The translations under genes were made by a program, and so were the position numbers. Positions 8,057 to 15,995 of a stretch of 41,972 nt of DNA are shown in pieces. The stretch lies in NCBI RefSeq assembly GCF_008923365.1, contig NZ_WBMR01000071.1, positions 1 to 41,972 on the forward strand. The letters are read 5' to 3'. Below the pieces are notes generated by a model. That model did not search any database, was not told where the DNA came from, and was given only the letters and a program-made list of their open reading frames with translations. This stretch comes from Actinomadura montaniterrae (lineage in GTDB: Bacteria; Actinomycetota; Actinomycetes; Streptosporangiales; Streptosporangiaceae). Position 1 is the first letter of the stretch, and every line of letters begins with the position of its first letter.

Positions 8057-9469
8057 TCAGCGGTTCGGGACGATCCGGGTGAGCGCGAACGCGGCGAGCC
8101 ACAGCCCGGCGCTGACCCACGCCAGCGCGTGGACCCCCGCGGTGAAGTGCGCCGCGTCGAGCGCCGGGCCGGCGACCGCCCCGTACACCGCGACACCGAG
8201 GGCTGTGCCGACCTGCCGGGCCGTGTTGTTGAACCCGCCGGCCAGCCCGGCGTGCGCGGGCGGGACGGCGCGCATCGCCGCCGCGACCACCGCCGTCACG
8301 ATCAGGCCGTCGCCGATCCCGATGGCCAGCAGCGTCGGCAGGAGCACCCGGTAGGACCCGCCGGCGCCGACCCGCAGCAGGCTGAGGCATCCGGCGGCGG
8401 CCAGCGCGGTGCCCGCGCCGAGCGGGAGGCGGGTGCCGAACCGGGCGGTGAGCCGGCCGCTGACCGGCGCGAGCAGCGCCAGCGGCACCGCCATCGGCAG
8501 CAGCAGTACCCCGGCGGTGAACGCCGAGTGGTGCTCGCCCTGCTGCAGCTTCAGCGTCGCGACGAACAGGACGCCGTTGGTGACCAGGTTCATCGCCAGC
8601 GCGATGCCGTTGGCGCCGAGGAACGCGGGGGCGCGCAGCAGCCCGCCCGGCACCATCGGCGCCGCCGCGCGGCGCTCGGCCAGCACGAACGCGGCCGCCG
8701 CGGCGATCGTGAGGGCCGCCGTCACGGCCGCCTCCTCGCCGTGGCCGTGGCCGGCGGCGATGACCGTCCACACCAGCCCGCCGAGGGTCAGCGGCGCCAG
8801 CGCCATCCCGGCCCGGTCCAGCGGCGGCCGCCCGCCCTCCGGACGGTCCCGGTGCGGCTCGCGGACGACGGCGAGGATCCCCGCGATCGCGGCGGCGACG
8901 ATCGGCACGTTCAGCAGGAAGATCCACCGCCAGCCGGCGGAGTCGACCAGCGCGCCGCCCAGCAGCGGCCCGGCGGGCAGCGCCGTGGAGGAGATGCCCG
9001 CCCACACCCCGAGCGCGCGGGCCTGCTCGGCGCGGCCCGGATAGGCCGCGGTGATGACCGCGAGGCTGCCGGGCAGCAGCAGCGCCGCCCCCGCGCCCTG
9101 GACGACCCGCGCCGCGATCAGCGGCCCCGGGCCGGACGCGGTGCCGCAGGCCAGCGACGCCAGCCCGAACAGCCCGAGGCCGACCAGCAGCATCCGGCGG
9201 TGCCCGATCCGGTCGCCGAGCGCGCCGCCGCCGAGCAGCAGCCCGGCGATCGCGACGGCGTACCCGTCGACGACGCCCTGCAGGCCGGGCAGCCCGGTGC
9301 CGAGCGCGCGGCCGATGCCGGGGAGCGCGACGTTGACGATCGTCACGTCCAGCAGCACCAGGAACATCCCGGCGCACAGGATCGCGAGCATCGCGCCGCG
9401 GCGCGGGTGCGGTACGGGCTCGGTGCTCGTGGTGCCGTCGTGGGCGGTGGTGTCGGTCGGCGATCTCAT
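8057..9469 (-). CDS. MFS drug exporter, DHA2-like
   Basis: This 470-residue integral membrane protein has about 14 hydrophobic segments. The first is 'AMLAILCAGMFLVLLDVTIVNVALP', whose LDxTxVNVALP pattern is typical of proton-driven EmrB/QacA exporters. GDRIGHRRMLLVG (loop 2-3) is the MFS signature, and 'ARVVQGAGAALLLPGSLAVI' is the TM4-5 antiporter region. It probably exports a hydrophobic drug or metabolite. It sits 58 bp after the Vgb-like gene and 43 bp before the RNA ligase, all on the minus strand. Co-transcription with either is possible but not shown. No ribosome site is obvious before ATG 9469. Confidence 0.9.
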   Translation of the reverse strand: MRSPTDTTAHDGTTSTEPVPHPRRGAMLAILCAGMFLVLLDVTIVNVALPGIGRALGTGLPGLQGVVDGYAVAIAGLLLGGGALGDRIGHRRMLLVGLGLFGLASLACGTASGPGPLIAARVVQGAGAALLLPGSLAVITAAYPGRAEQARALGVWAGISSTALPAGPLLGGALVDSAGWRWIFLLNVPIVAAAIAGILAVVREPHRDRPEGGRPPLDRAGMALAPLTLGGLVWTVIAAGHGHGEEAAVTAALTIAAAAAFVLAERRAAAPMVPGGLLRAPAFLGANGIALAMNLVTNGVLFVATLKLQQGEHHSAFTAGVLLLPMAVPLALLAPVSGRLTARFGTRLPLGAGTALAAAGCLSLLRVGAGGSYRVLLPTLLAIGIGDGLIVTAVVAAAMRAVPPAHAGLAGGFNNTARQVGTALGVAVYGAVAGPALDAAHFTAGVHALAWVSAGLWLAAFALTRIVPNR

Positions 9470-9527
9470 GCGTCCACGGTGACCCGCGGACGTTTCGCCC
9501 GCGCTGGAACCATCGGGCGGTGGTGCG

Positions 9528-10421
9528 TCAGCCGGGCACGACCTGGGCGAGCGCGCCGGTCTCCAGGGCGACCCACAGGGCGCCGTCCGGGCCGAGCGCG
9601 ATGCCGTGCGGCTCGCAGCCGGGGCTCGGCAGCGGATGCTCGTCGATGCGGCCCTCGGGGGTGATGCGGCCGACGTGCGCGGTGCCCCACTCCGTGAACC
9701 ACAGCGCCTCGTCGGGGCCGGTGACGATCGCGTGCGGGCGCGCCGCCCGGTCGGGCAGCGGGAACTCGGTGACCTTCCCGTCGGTGGTGATCCGGCCGAT
9801 GTGCCCGGTGCCGATCGCGGCGAACCACAGCGCGCCGTCCGGCCCGGCGGTGATCCCGACCGGCGCGGCGCCCTCGGTCGGCAGGGCGTGCACGGCGACG
9901 TCGCCGCCGGGCGCGATCCGCCCGACCGCGTTGCCCTGGTTGAGGGTGAACCACAGCGCGCCGTCCGGTCCCGCGGTGATCATGGACGGCATGCCGCCCG
10001 GCACCGGCAGCGGGAACTCGGTGACCTCCCCGGCGGGGGTGATGCGGCCGATCCGGTCGGTGCGCATGAGGGTGAACCAGAGCGCGCCGTCCGGTCCGGC
10101 GGCGATGCCGCAGGGGCCGCCGGCGGGGACGTCGAACAGCGTGACCCGTCCGCCGGTGTCGATCCGGCCGACGCGGTCGCCGCGCAAGCCGGTGAACCAC
10201 AGCGCGCCGTCGGGGCCCGCGGTGATGTTCATCGGGCCCGCTTCGACGGGGTCGGCGGGATGGAACTCCGCCGTGCCGCCCGGGGTGATGCGCCCGATCC
10301 GTCCTTGATGTACCAGCGTGAACCACAGGGCCCCGTCCGGACCGGTGGTTATTCCGTATGGCCCCGCTTGGGGATCGGTGACGGTGAACTCCCTGATCGT
10401 GGCATGCGAACCCTGCGGCAT
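9528..10421 (-). CDS. Virginiamycin B lyase-like seven-bladed propeller
   Basis: This 297-residue protein is built of seven repeats of about 42 residues, each with the core 'GPDGALWFT' and then 'GRIGRITPGG'. This is the Vgb / streptogramin lyase fold. True Vgb linearises B-type streptogramins; many actinomycete homologues have other or unknown substrates, so the enzymatic role is uncertain. Start ATG 10421 was chosen because GAGGGGGG lies 7 nt upstream and the frame upstream of it is unlike the family. No signal peptide is visible. The drug exporter follows, which would suit a resistance pair, but this is only context. Confidence 0.82.
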   Translation of the reverse strand: MPQGSHATIREFTVTDPQAGPYGITTGPDGALWFTLVHQGRIGRITPGGTAEFHPADPVEAGPMNITAGPDGALWFTGLRGDRVGRIDTGGRVTLFDVPAGGPCGIAAGPDGALWFTLMRTDRIGRITPAGEVTEFPLPVPGGMPSMITAGPDGALWFTLNQGNAVGRIAPGGDVAVHALPTEGAAPVGITAGPDGALWFAAIGTGHIGRITTDGKVTEFPLPDRAARPHAIVTGPDEALWFTEWGTAHVGRITPEGRIDEHPLPSPGCEPHGIALGPDGALWVALETGALAQVVPG

Positions 10422-10550
10422 GAATAGTCCCCCCTCGTCCCACTTCTTTCCGCCCGACGGCGAGACTAACGGCGGCCGCACCGCGCGCGTTCGCGCCGCC
10501 GCCCGCGCCGGCCCGCTGGTGACCTGACCGGCGCGGGCGCCGCGGGGCCG

Positions 10551-10841
10551 TCAGGGGGCCGGGACGAGCCGCCGGATCGTCATCGGCTCGGCGAGGATCT
10601 CCCCGAGCACCTGCTCGACGTGCCGGAAGTGCGGCGTGGCGAAGTGCTCGTCCAGCGCGGCGGGGCTCGTCCACTCCTCGACGACCACCATCCGGGCCGG
10701 GCGGTTCGGGTCGGCGTAGGGGCGGTAGGCCAGGCACCCCGGTTCGTCCAGCGACGGTTCGATCATCGCCTCCAGGGCGGTGCGGAGCCGGTCCTCCTGG
10801 CCGGGCGAGGCGAGGCATTCGGCGACGACGGTCAGCGACAT
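10551..10841 (-). CDS. Antibiotic biosynthesis monooxygenase (ABM) domain protein
   Basis: This 96-residue single-domain protein is of the ABM / putative quinol monooxygenase type. The sequence 'SLTVVAECLASPGQEDRLRTALEAM' is followed by 'EPGCLAYRPYADPNRPARMVVVEEWTSPAALDEHFATPHF', the typical beta-alpha-beta ferredoxin-like core. Members oxidise quinols or polyketide anthrones without cofactors, usually as dimers. AAGGAG lies before the ATG. It follows the aldo/keto reductase by 37 bp on the same strand and is probably in the same operon. Confidence 0.88.
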   Translation of the reverse strand: MSLTVVAECLASPGQEDRLRTALEAMIEPSLDEPGCLAYRPYADPNRPARMVVVEEWTSPAALDEHFATPHFRHVEQVLGEILAEPMTIRRLVPAP

Positions 10842-10878
10842 GGCGTTTCTCCTTCTTGAAGGTGTGGGTGTGGTGAGG

Positions 10879-11922
10879 TCAGGGACGGGCGGGGCCGCTT
10901 CCCGCGCCGGACGCGGTGATCGCCGCGGCGATCTCGTCCAGGTCGGCGGCCGTCAGCTGGACGGACCCTGCGCCGATCCAGCCGTCCACCTGCTCCGGCC
11001 GGCGGGCTCCGACGATCGCTCCGGTGACGCCGGGCCAGGCCAGCACCCACGCGATCGCCACCTCGGCGACCGTCGTGCCGTGCCGCTCCGCGACCGGCCG
11101 CAGCGCGCCCGCCAGCCGCAGGTTCGCCGCCAGCCCGGTGGTGAAATCGCGGTGCGCGGTGCGCCAGTCGTCGGCGGGCAGCGACGCGACCCGCTCGGCC
11201 GAGAACGCGCCGGTCAGCAGCCCCGACTGGAGCGGCGAGTACGCGATCACGCCGGCGCCGTGCTCGCGCGCCCACGCGACCTCGGCGGCCGCGGACCGGT
11301 TGATCGCCGAGAACGGCGGCTGGACCGCGTCCACGTGCGCGACCTTCTCGGCCCGGTCCAGCAGGTCGGGGGAGTGGTTGGACAGCCCGATCGCCCGGAC
11401 CTTCCCCTCGGCCTTCAGATCGGCCATCACCTGCCAGTACTCCTCCAGCGGCGTCGCGTTCGGCGACACCGCCCCGTGGCCGTCGCCGGCGTACTCCAGC
11501 GACTCGCCGGTGTCGGGGTAGTGCACCTGGTACAGGTCGATGCGCTCCACCCCGAGGCGGCGCAGCGAGTCCTCCACCTCGCGGCGGACGCTCGCCGGCT
11601 TCATGATCCGCCGCGGCGCCGCCTGCGGGTCGGCGGGATCCCAGACCAGGCCCGCCTTGGTGAAGACGAACGGCCGCTCGCCCTCCGGCAGCCCGGCGAT
11701 GGCCTTGCCGACCAGTTCCTCGGAGTGGCCGAGCCCGTACACCGCGGCGGTGTCGATCCAGTTGACGCCCGAGCCGATCGCGTGCCGGATCGCCGCGACG
11801 GACTCGGCGTCGTCGGTGTCGCCCCAGGTGAACCGCCACCCTGGGCCCGACACCGCCCAGGAGCCGAACCCGACCGTGCTGATGTCCATGCCGGTGCCGC
11901 CGAGCGGACGCGTAGTGATCAT
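10879..11922 (-). CDS. Aldo/keto reductase
   Basis: This 347-residue TIM-barrel NADPH-dependent reductase starts 'MITTRPLGGTGMDISTVGFGSWAVSG'. It has the catalytic Asp/Tyr/Lys/His set, visible in 'NWIDTAAVYGLGHSEELVGKAI' (Asp and Tyr), 'VFTKAGL' (Lys) and 'LYQVHYPD' (His). The later 'IVGARRPEQVDGWIGA' is the NADP phosphate-binding segment. GGAGGAG lies 13 nt before the ATG. It is transcribed away from the MmyB-type regulator at 12068, which probably controls it; divergent oxidoreductase/MmyB pairs are common in actinomycetes. The physiological carbonyl substrate is unknown. Confidence 0.93.
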   Translation of the reverse strand: MITTRPLGGTGMDISTVGFGSWAVSGPGWRFTWGDTDDAESVAAIRHAIGSGVNWIDTAAVYGLGHSEELVGKAIAGLPEGERPFVFTKAGLVWDPADPQAAPRRIMKPASVRREVEDSLRRLGVERIDLYQVHYPDTGESLEYAGDGHGAVSPNATPLEEYWQVMADLKAEGKVRAIGLSNHSPDLLDRAEKVAHVDAVQPPFSAINRSAAAEVAWAREHGAGVIAYSPLQSGLLTGAFSAERVASLPADDWRTAHRDFTTGLAANLRLAGALRPVAERHGTTVAEVAIAWVLAWPGVTGAIVGARRPEQVDGWIGAGSVQLTAADLDEIAAAITASGAGSGPARP

Positions 11923-12067
11923 TTCCCTTGCTCCTCCGGTTGCGGGAGTTCGTGGTGATCACTGTCGCCAGCGGGCGCGGCCGTACCCAGTGGCGGCCGT
12001 TGCCTAGGCACCGCGTGACCAGGGTCCGCGGGCCCGGCACGGCGGGACGGCACGGGATAATCGGTGC

Positions 12068-12925
12068 ATGGCACTCGACAGGCGAGCGGAACTCGGGGAG
12101 TTCCTGCGCTCACGCCGGGCCCGGCTGAAGCCCGAGGAACTGGGACTGCCCGACTACGGCGGCCGGCGCCGCGTCCCCGGCCTGCGCCGCGAGGAGCTGG
12201 CCCGGCTCGCGGGCGTCAGCGTCGACCACTACGTCCGGCTGGAGCAGGGCCGCACCCTGCACTTCTCCGAGGCCGTCCTGGACGCGGTCGCCCGCGCCCT
12301 GCAGCTCGACGACGTCGAGCGCGGCCACCTGTACCGCCTGGCCCGCCCCTACACCGAGCCCGCCGGCGCGCCCGAGCTCCAGCCCCAGCGGGTCCGGCCC
12401 GGGCTGCAGCGCCTGCTGGACTCGACCACCGACGTGCCCGTGTACATCGTCGGCCGCTACACCAACGTGCTGGCCTGGAACGACCTGGCCGCCGCGCTGA
12501 TCACCGACTTCGGGGCCCTGCCGCCCGAGGAGCGCAACTTCGCCCGCCTGGTGTTCCTCGACGAGGGCATGCGCAGCCTGTACGCCGACTGGCGCGGCAA
12601 GGCCGCCGACACCGTCGGCTACCTGCGGCTGGACATCGGGCGCCACCCCGGCGACCCGGCCGCCGCCGCGCTGGTGGAGGAGCTGTCGGCGGCCAGCCCC
12701 GAGTTCCGCGAGATCTGGGCCGAGCACGGCCTCAAGGAGAAGACGCACGGCCGCTACCTCTACCGGCACCCCGTCGTCGGCACCCTCGACCTGGGCTTCG
12801 AGACCCTCCGGCTGCCCGACGACCCCGACCAGGCGCTGATCGCGCACACCGTCGAGCAGGACTCCCCGTCCCAGACCGCGCTGCGGCTGCTGGCCGCCAC
12901 GCGGCCGAGCATGCCGGTGCGGTGA
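12068..12925 (+). CDS. XRE-type regulator with MmyB-like ligand-binding domain
   Basis: This 285-residue regulator has an N-terminal helix-turn-helix (about 10-75; 'VPGLRREELARLAGVSVDHYVRLEQG') and a C-terminal MmyB-like domain (about 105-270; 'LAWNDLAAALITDF', 'FLDEGMRSLYADWRGKAADTVGYLRLD'). That domain is thought to bind small hydrophobic ligands. GATAAT lies exactly 6 nt before the ATG with no Shine-Dalgarno sequence, so translation is probably leaderless. It is divergent from the aldo/keto reductase/ABM pair, 145 bp apart, and most likely represses or activates that unit. It converges with the ECF42 gene at a 3-bp gap. Confidence 0.92.
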   Translation: MALDRRAELGEFLRSRRARLKPEELGLPDYGGRRRVPGLRREELARLAGVSVDHYVRLEQGRTLHFSEAVLDAVARALQLDDVERGHLYRLARPYTEPAGAPELQPQRVRPGLQRLLDSTTDVPVYIVGRYTNVLAWNDLAAALITDFGALPPEERNFARLVFLDEGMRSLYADWRGKAADTVGYLRLDIGRHPGDPAAAALVEELSAASPEFREIWAEHGLKEKTHGRYLYRHPVVGTLDLGFETLRLPDDPDQALIAHTVEQDSPSQTALRLLAATRPSMPVR

Positions 12926-12928
12926 ACC

Positions 12929-14164
12929 TCACGCGAGACGCGCGGCCCGGCCGTTGAGGTAGCGCTGCTCGGGAAGGCTGTGCGTGCGGCGCGCGGCGTC
13001 CAGGTAGGACGCGCGCGCGGCGGCGGTGTCGCCGGACATCTCCAGCAGGTGCGCGCGGACCGCGTGCAGCCGGTGGTGGCCGCCGATCCGCTCGTCCCCT
13101 TCCAAGCCGTCCAGCAGGGCGAGGCCGGCGCGCGGGCCCCGCGCCATCGCCACCGCGACGGCGCGGTTGAGCGCCGCCATCGGGTTCGCCGAGATCTCCA
13201 CCAGCACGTCGTAGAGCGCGGCGATCTGCGGCCAGTCGGTCTCCTCCGCCGACCCGGCCGCGTCGTGCAGCGCCGCGATCGCGGCCTGCAGCTGGTACGG
13301 GCCCGCCGGGCCGCGGGGGAGCGCCGCGTCGATCAGCGCGGTGCCCTCGGCGATGCGCGCGGCGTCCCACCGCCCGCGGTCCTGCTCGGCGAGCGGGACC
13401 AGGCTCCCGTCCGGCGCCGTCCGGGCGGGCCGGCGCGCGTCGGTGAGCAGCATCAGCGCCAGCAGCCCAGCGACCTCCGGATCGCCCGGCAGCAGCCGGT
13501 GCACGATCCGCGCCAGCCGGATCGCCTCCGCCGACAGCTCCCCGCGGTACAGGCCCGGCCCGGACGTGCTCGCGTACCCCTCGGTGAACACCAGGTACAG
13601 CACGTGCAGGACGGCGGCGAGCCGCGCGGGCCGCTCGGCCGCGTCCGGGAGCCGGAACGGGACGCGGCCGTCGCGGATCCGGCGCTTGGCGCGGCTGATC
13701 CGCTGCGCCATCGTCGGCTCCGGCACGAAGAACGCGCGGGCGATCTCCGCGGTGGTCAGCCCGCCGGCCGACCGGAGCGTCAGCGCGATCTGCCCCTCCG
13801 GCGGCAGCGCCGGATGGCAGCACAGGAACAGCAGCACGAGCGTGTCGTCGGCGTCCGGCGCGACGCTGTCGGCCGCGGGCGACAGCCACTCCTCCGGCAG
13901 CGCCCACGCGGCGACGGCGTCCTCGCGGCGGCGCCGCGCCTGCTCGGCGCGCAGCAGGTCCGTCAGCTTCCGCGACGCCACCCGGATCAGCCAGGCGCGC
14001 GGATCATCAGGGACGCCGTCGCGCGGCCACTGCGCCGCCGCCGCGATCAGCGCCTCCTGCACGGCGTCCTCCGCGGTGCCGAAATGCCCGTACCGGCGGA
14101 CGACCGCGCCGAGGGCCTGCGGCGCCAGCCGGCGCAGCAGGCCCTCGAATCCGGGGTCGGTCAC
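12929..14164 (-). CDS. ECF42-type RNA polymerase sigma factor with C-terminal TPR-like extension
   Basis: This is a 411-residue sigma-70 family protein. Region 2 covers about residues 10-75 ('EDAVQEALIAAAAQWP', 'AWLIRVASRKLTDLLR') and region 4 about 105-165 ('GGLTTAEIARAFFVPEPTMAQRISRAKRRI'). A long helical C-terminal extension of about 240 residues with TPR-like repeats follows. This extension instead of an anti-sigma gene defines ECF42, which is linked to DGPF proteins. It starts at GTG 14164, overlapping the DGPF gene stop (GTGA). Transcription is expected from the ECF42-type promoter at 14634-14660, giving autoregulation. The activating signal is unknown. Confidence 0.92.
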   Translation of the reverse strand: MTDPGFEGLLRRLAPQALGAVVRRYGHFGTAEDAVQEALIAAAAQWPRDGVPDDPRAWLIRVASRKLTDLLRAEQARRRREDAVAAWALPEEWLSPAADSVAPDADDTLVLLFLCCHPALPPEGQIALTLRSAGGLTTAEIARAFFVPEPTMAQRISRAKRRIRDGRVPFRLPDAAERPARLAAVLHVLYLVFTEGYASTSGPGLYRGELSAEAIRLARIVHRLLPGDPEVAGLLALMLLTDARRPARTAPDGSLVPLAEQDRGRWDAARIAEGTALIDAALPRGPAGPYQLQAAIAALHDAAGSAEETDWPQIAALYDVLVEISANPMAALNRAVAVAMARGPRAGLALLDGLEGDERIGGHHRLHAVRAHLLEMSGDTAAARASYLDAARRTHSLPEQRYLNGRAARLA

Positions 14165-14580
14165 GGCTCCAGGTCGGCGCGGCCGTCCACCAGCGGCCGC
14201 AGGTCGGCGAACGCGCGGGCCCGCACGTCCGCCGGGCCCGGGCAGTCCGCCAGCCGCGCCGCGATCTCGCTCGCCCGGTCGAAGCTCGCGCACTCCACGA
14301 TCGTGTACCCGGCGAGCACCTCCGCCGTCTCGGGGTACGGGCCGTCGGTCACGACCGGGACCCCGTTCTCGGTGTGGAAGCGGCGGGTGTGCACCGGCGC
14401 CGCGAGGGCCTGCGCGTCGACGAACTCGCCGGACTCGACCAGGTCCTCGTTGAACGCCTCCATGAACGCGCCCATCGCGGCGAAGTCCTCCGGCGTCCAC
14501 GCCGTGCCGCCTTCCGGGACGTTCCCGGCCATCGCGTCGTAGTCCCGCTGCGACGCGTACAGCATGATCATGTACTTCAT
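14161..14580 (-). CDS. YCII/DGPF-domain protein, partner of ECF42 sigma factor
   Basis: This 139-residue protein is of the YCII/DGPF family. It starts 'MKYMIMLYASQRDYDAM' and contains the signature 'PVVTDGPYPETAEVLAGYTIVE' (about 76-97; DGPY here instead of DGPF). The ferredoxin-like fold is related to muconolactone isomerase-like enzymes, but no activity is established. DGPF genes are the main known targets of ECF42 sigma factors, and this one overlaps its sigma gene by 4 bp. A second DGPF-ECF42 pair lies at 28404-29962. Confidence 0.92.
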   Translation of the reverse strand: MKYMIMLYASQRDYDAMAGNVPEGGTAWTPEDFAAMGAFMEAFNEDLVESGEFVDAQALAAPVHTRRFHTENGVPVVTDGPYPETAEVLAGYTIVECASFDRASEIAARLADCPGPADVRARAFADLRPLVDGRADLEP

Positions 14581-14633
14581 GTCCGCTCTCCCTCGTGCCC
14601 GGCGCCCCGCTCCGGGCGCCTCTCACCGGGGAC

Positions 14634-14660
14634 GTCGGAGCCGGCGGCGGCGCTTCGACA
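14634..14660 (-). promoter_or_regulatory. ECF42-type promoter for the first DGPF-sigma operon
   Basis: On the minus strand TGTCGA (14660-14655) is followed by exactly 17 nt and CGAC (14637-14634), 54 bp upstream of the DGPF start codon. The reported ECF42 promoter is TGTCGA at -35 and CG(A/T)C at -10. The same arrangement occurs before the second DGPF gene. Confidence 0.7.
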
Positions 14661-14744
14661 CCCCGGCGGCATTTCGGCACAGGGCCGCGACGATGTCGGG
14701 CGTACCCGGCGGGGCGCCGCGTCACCCGCCGGTGCGGCGCCGCG

Positions 14745-15305
14745 TCACGCGGGCGCGGGCGCCGTCCATTCCTGGTCCTGCCAGGCGGGGTCGAGCGGGG
14801 TGTGCGCGATGTGGTTGGTGTAGTTCGACAGCGTCTTCATCCCGATCCCGAGGACGATGTCCAGGACGTGGCGGCGGGTGTACCCGGCGGCCAGGAACGC
14901 CTCGACCTGCGCGTCGTCCACCCATCCGCGCTGCTCGACCATCGCGCCGGTGAACACGCGGACCGCCTCCAGCGCCGGGTCGTCCAGCGCGCGCCCGCCG
15001 CGCAGCGCCTCGACGACCTCGGCCGGGACGCGCGACCGCAGCGCAAGCGTGGAATGGGCCGCCACGCAGTACGCGCAGCCGTTCAGCACGCTCGCGGTGA
15101 TCCACACGACGTGCTTGGCGTTCCTGGGCAGCGACGACTTGCCGAACAGCTCCGACAGCGCGTTGTATCCGGCCAGCAGTTCGGGCGATTCGGCCATCAC
15201 CCCGTTGAGGGTGGTGACGAACCCCATCCGCCTCTTCGCCGCCTCCAGGTGCGGGCGGGCGGCTTCGGGGGCGTCGGTCTCGTCGTACACGGTGAACTCG
15301 GTCAT
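14745..15305 (-). CDS. AhpD-like peroxidase-related carboxymuconolactone decarboxylase family protein
   Basis: This 186-residue all-helical protein carries the AhpD redox motif 'NGCAYCVAAH' with Cys-77, Cys-80 and His-84. Such proteins reduce peroxides using thiol partners. GAGGAG lies 6 nt before the ATG, and the start codon overlaps the TetR stop (ATGA), so the two are translationally coupled. The TetR protein is therefore the probable controller. It precedes the ECF42-type promoter by about 85 bp, but the DGPF operon appears separately transcribed. Confidence 0.9.
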   Translation of the reverse strand: MTEFTVYDETDAPEAARPHLEAAKRRMGFVTTLNGVMAESPELLAGYNALSELFGKSSLPRNAKHVVWITASVLNGCAYCVAAHSTLALRSRVPAEVVEALRGGRALDDPALEAVRVFTGAMVEQRGWVDDAQVEAFLAAGYTRRHVLDIVLGIGMKTLSNYTNHIAHTPLDPAWQDQEWTAPAPA

Positions 15306-15907
15306 CGGTTCTCCTCATCGGGGGTCAGGGAGGCGAGCGCGGCGTCGACGGACGCGGTCAGGGCGGCGGCCGGCGCGCCCGCCCGCGAGCGCAGGTTCAC
15401 GCCGTAGGCCAGCAGCGCCAGGGTCTGCGCGGTGCCGTCGACGTCCAGGCCGGGACGCAACTGGCCCTGCCGGCCGGCGGCCTGCAAGGCGGCGCGCATC
15501 GCCGCGTACAACCCGTCGTGGTGGGCGTCCAGGATCCGCCGGACGTCGTCGTCCTCGGCGCCGTCCAGGCTCGCGTGCGCGTTGGACACCATGCATCCCC
15601 AGCGGGCGTGCTCGCCCGAGCAGCGGGCGGTGATCAGCCCCGCGAAGAAGCCGGCGATCGCGGGCAGGCCCCGGCCGTCGGCCGCGAGGCGGTCGAACAC
15701 CGGCCGCGAATGGCGCTCCACGTAGCCGCGCAGCGCCGCCAGGTACAGCTCGCGCTTGCCGCCGAACGTCGCGTACAGGCTGGACCGGCTGATCCCCGTC
15801 TCCGCCACCACCTCGGCGATGCCGGTGGACGCGGCGCCGCGCCGCCAGAACAGCCGCACCACCTGCTCCAGCACCGCGTCCGGGTCGAAGTGCTTGACGT
15901 CGGGCAT
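15302..15907 (-). CDS. TetR family regulator
   Basis: This 201-residue regulator has a TetR N-terminal HTH (about 1-55; 'VLEQVVRLFWRRGAASTGIAEVVAETGISRSSLYATFGGKRELYLAALRGY') and a helical ligand-binding domain. The C-terminal part ('CSGEHARWGCMVSNAHASL') resembles the AcrR/YxaF-like TetR_C type. I chose ATG 15907; in-frame codons further upstream fall inside the palindrome at 15914-15963. Its ribosome site GGAGG lies in the palindrome's inner arm, so the mRNA hairpin could hide it. It is coupled to the AhpD gene downstream and probably regulates both. Confidence 0.9.
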   Translation of the reverse strand: MPDVKHFDPDAVLEQVVRLFWRRGAASTGIAEVVAETGISRSSLYATFGGKRELYLAALRGYVERHSRPVFDRLAADGRGLPAIAGFFAGLITARCSGEHARWGCMVSNAHASLDGAEDDDVRRILDAHHDGLYAAMRAALQAAGRQGQLRPGLDVDGTAQTLALLAYGVNLRSRAGAPAAALTASVDAALASLTPDEENR

Positions 15908-15913
15908 CCGCTC

Positions 15914-15963
15914 CCGCCTCCGTGTCATCTTGGAACAACCATTCCAAGATGACACGGAGGCGG
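15914..15963. repeat. 50-bp perfect inverted repeat before the TetR gene
   Basis: Two perfect 22-bp arms (15914-15935 and 15942-15963) enclose a 6-nt spacer (CAACCA). The core reads TTGGAACAACCATTCCAA, similar in shape to TetR-type operators. The outer parts contain GGAGGCGG, which includes the ribosome site of the TetR gene. It lies between the end of the flavoprotein gene (15996) and the TetR start (15907). It could act as an operator, as a terminator for the flavoprotein gene, and as a translation-blocking hairpin. Confidence 0.9.
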
Positions 15964-15995
15964 CCTTCCGTGCAACCGTCTCGCTTCGGCCCCGC

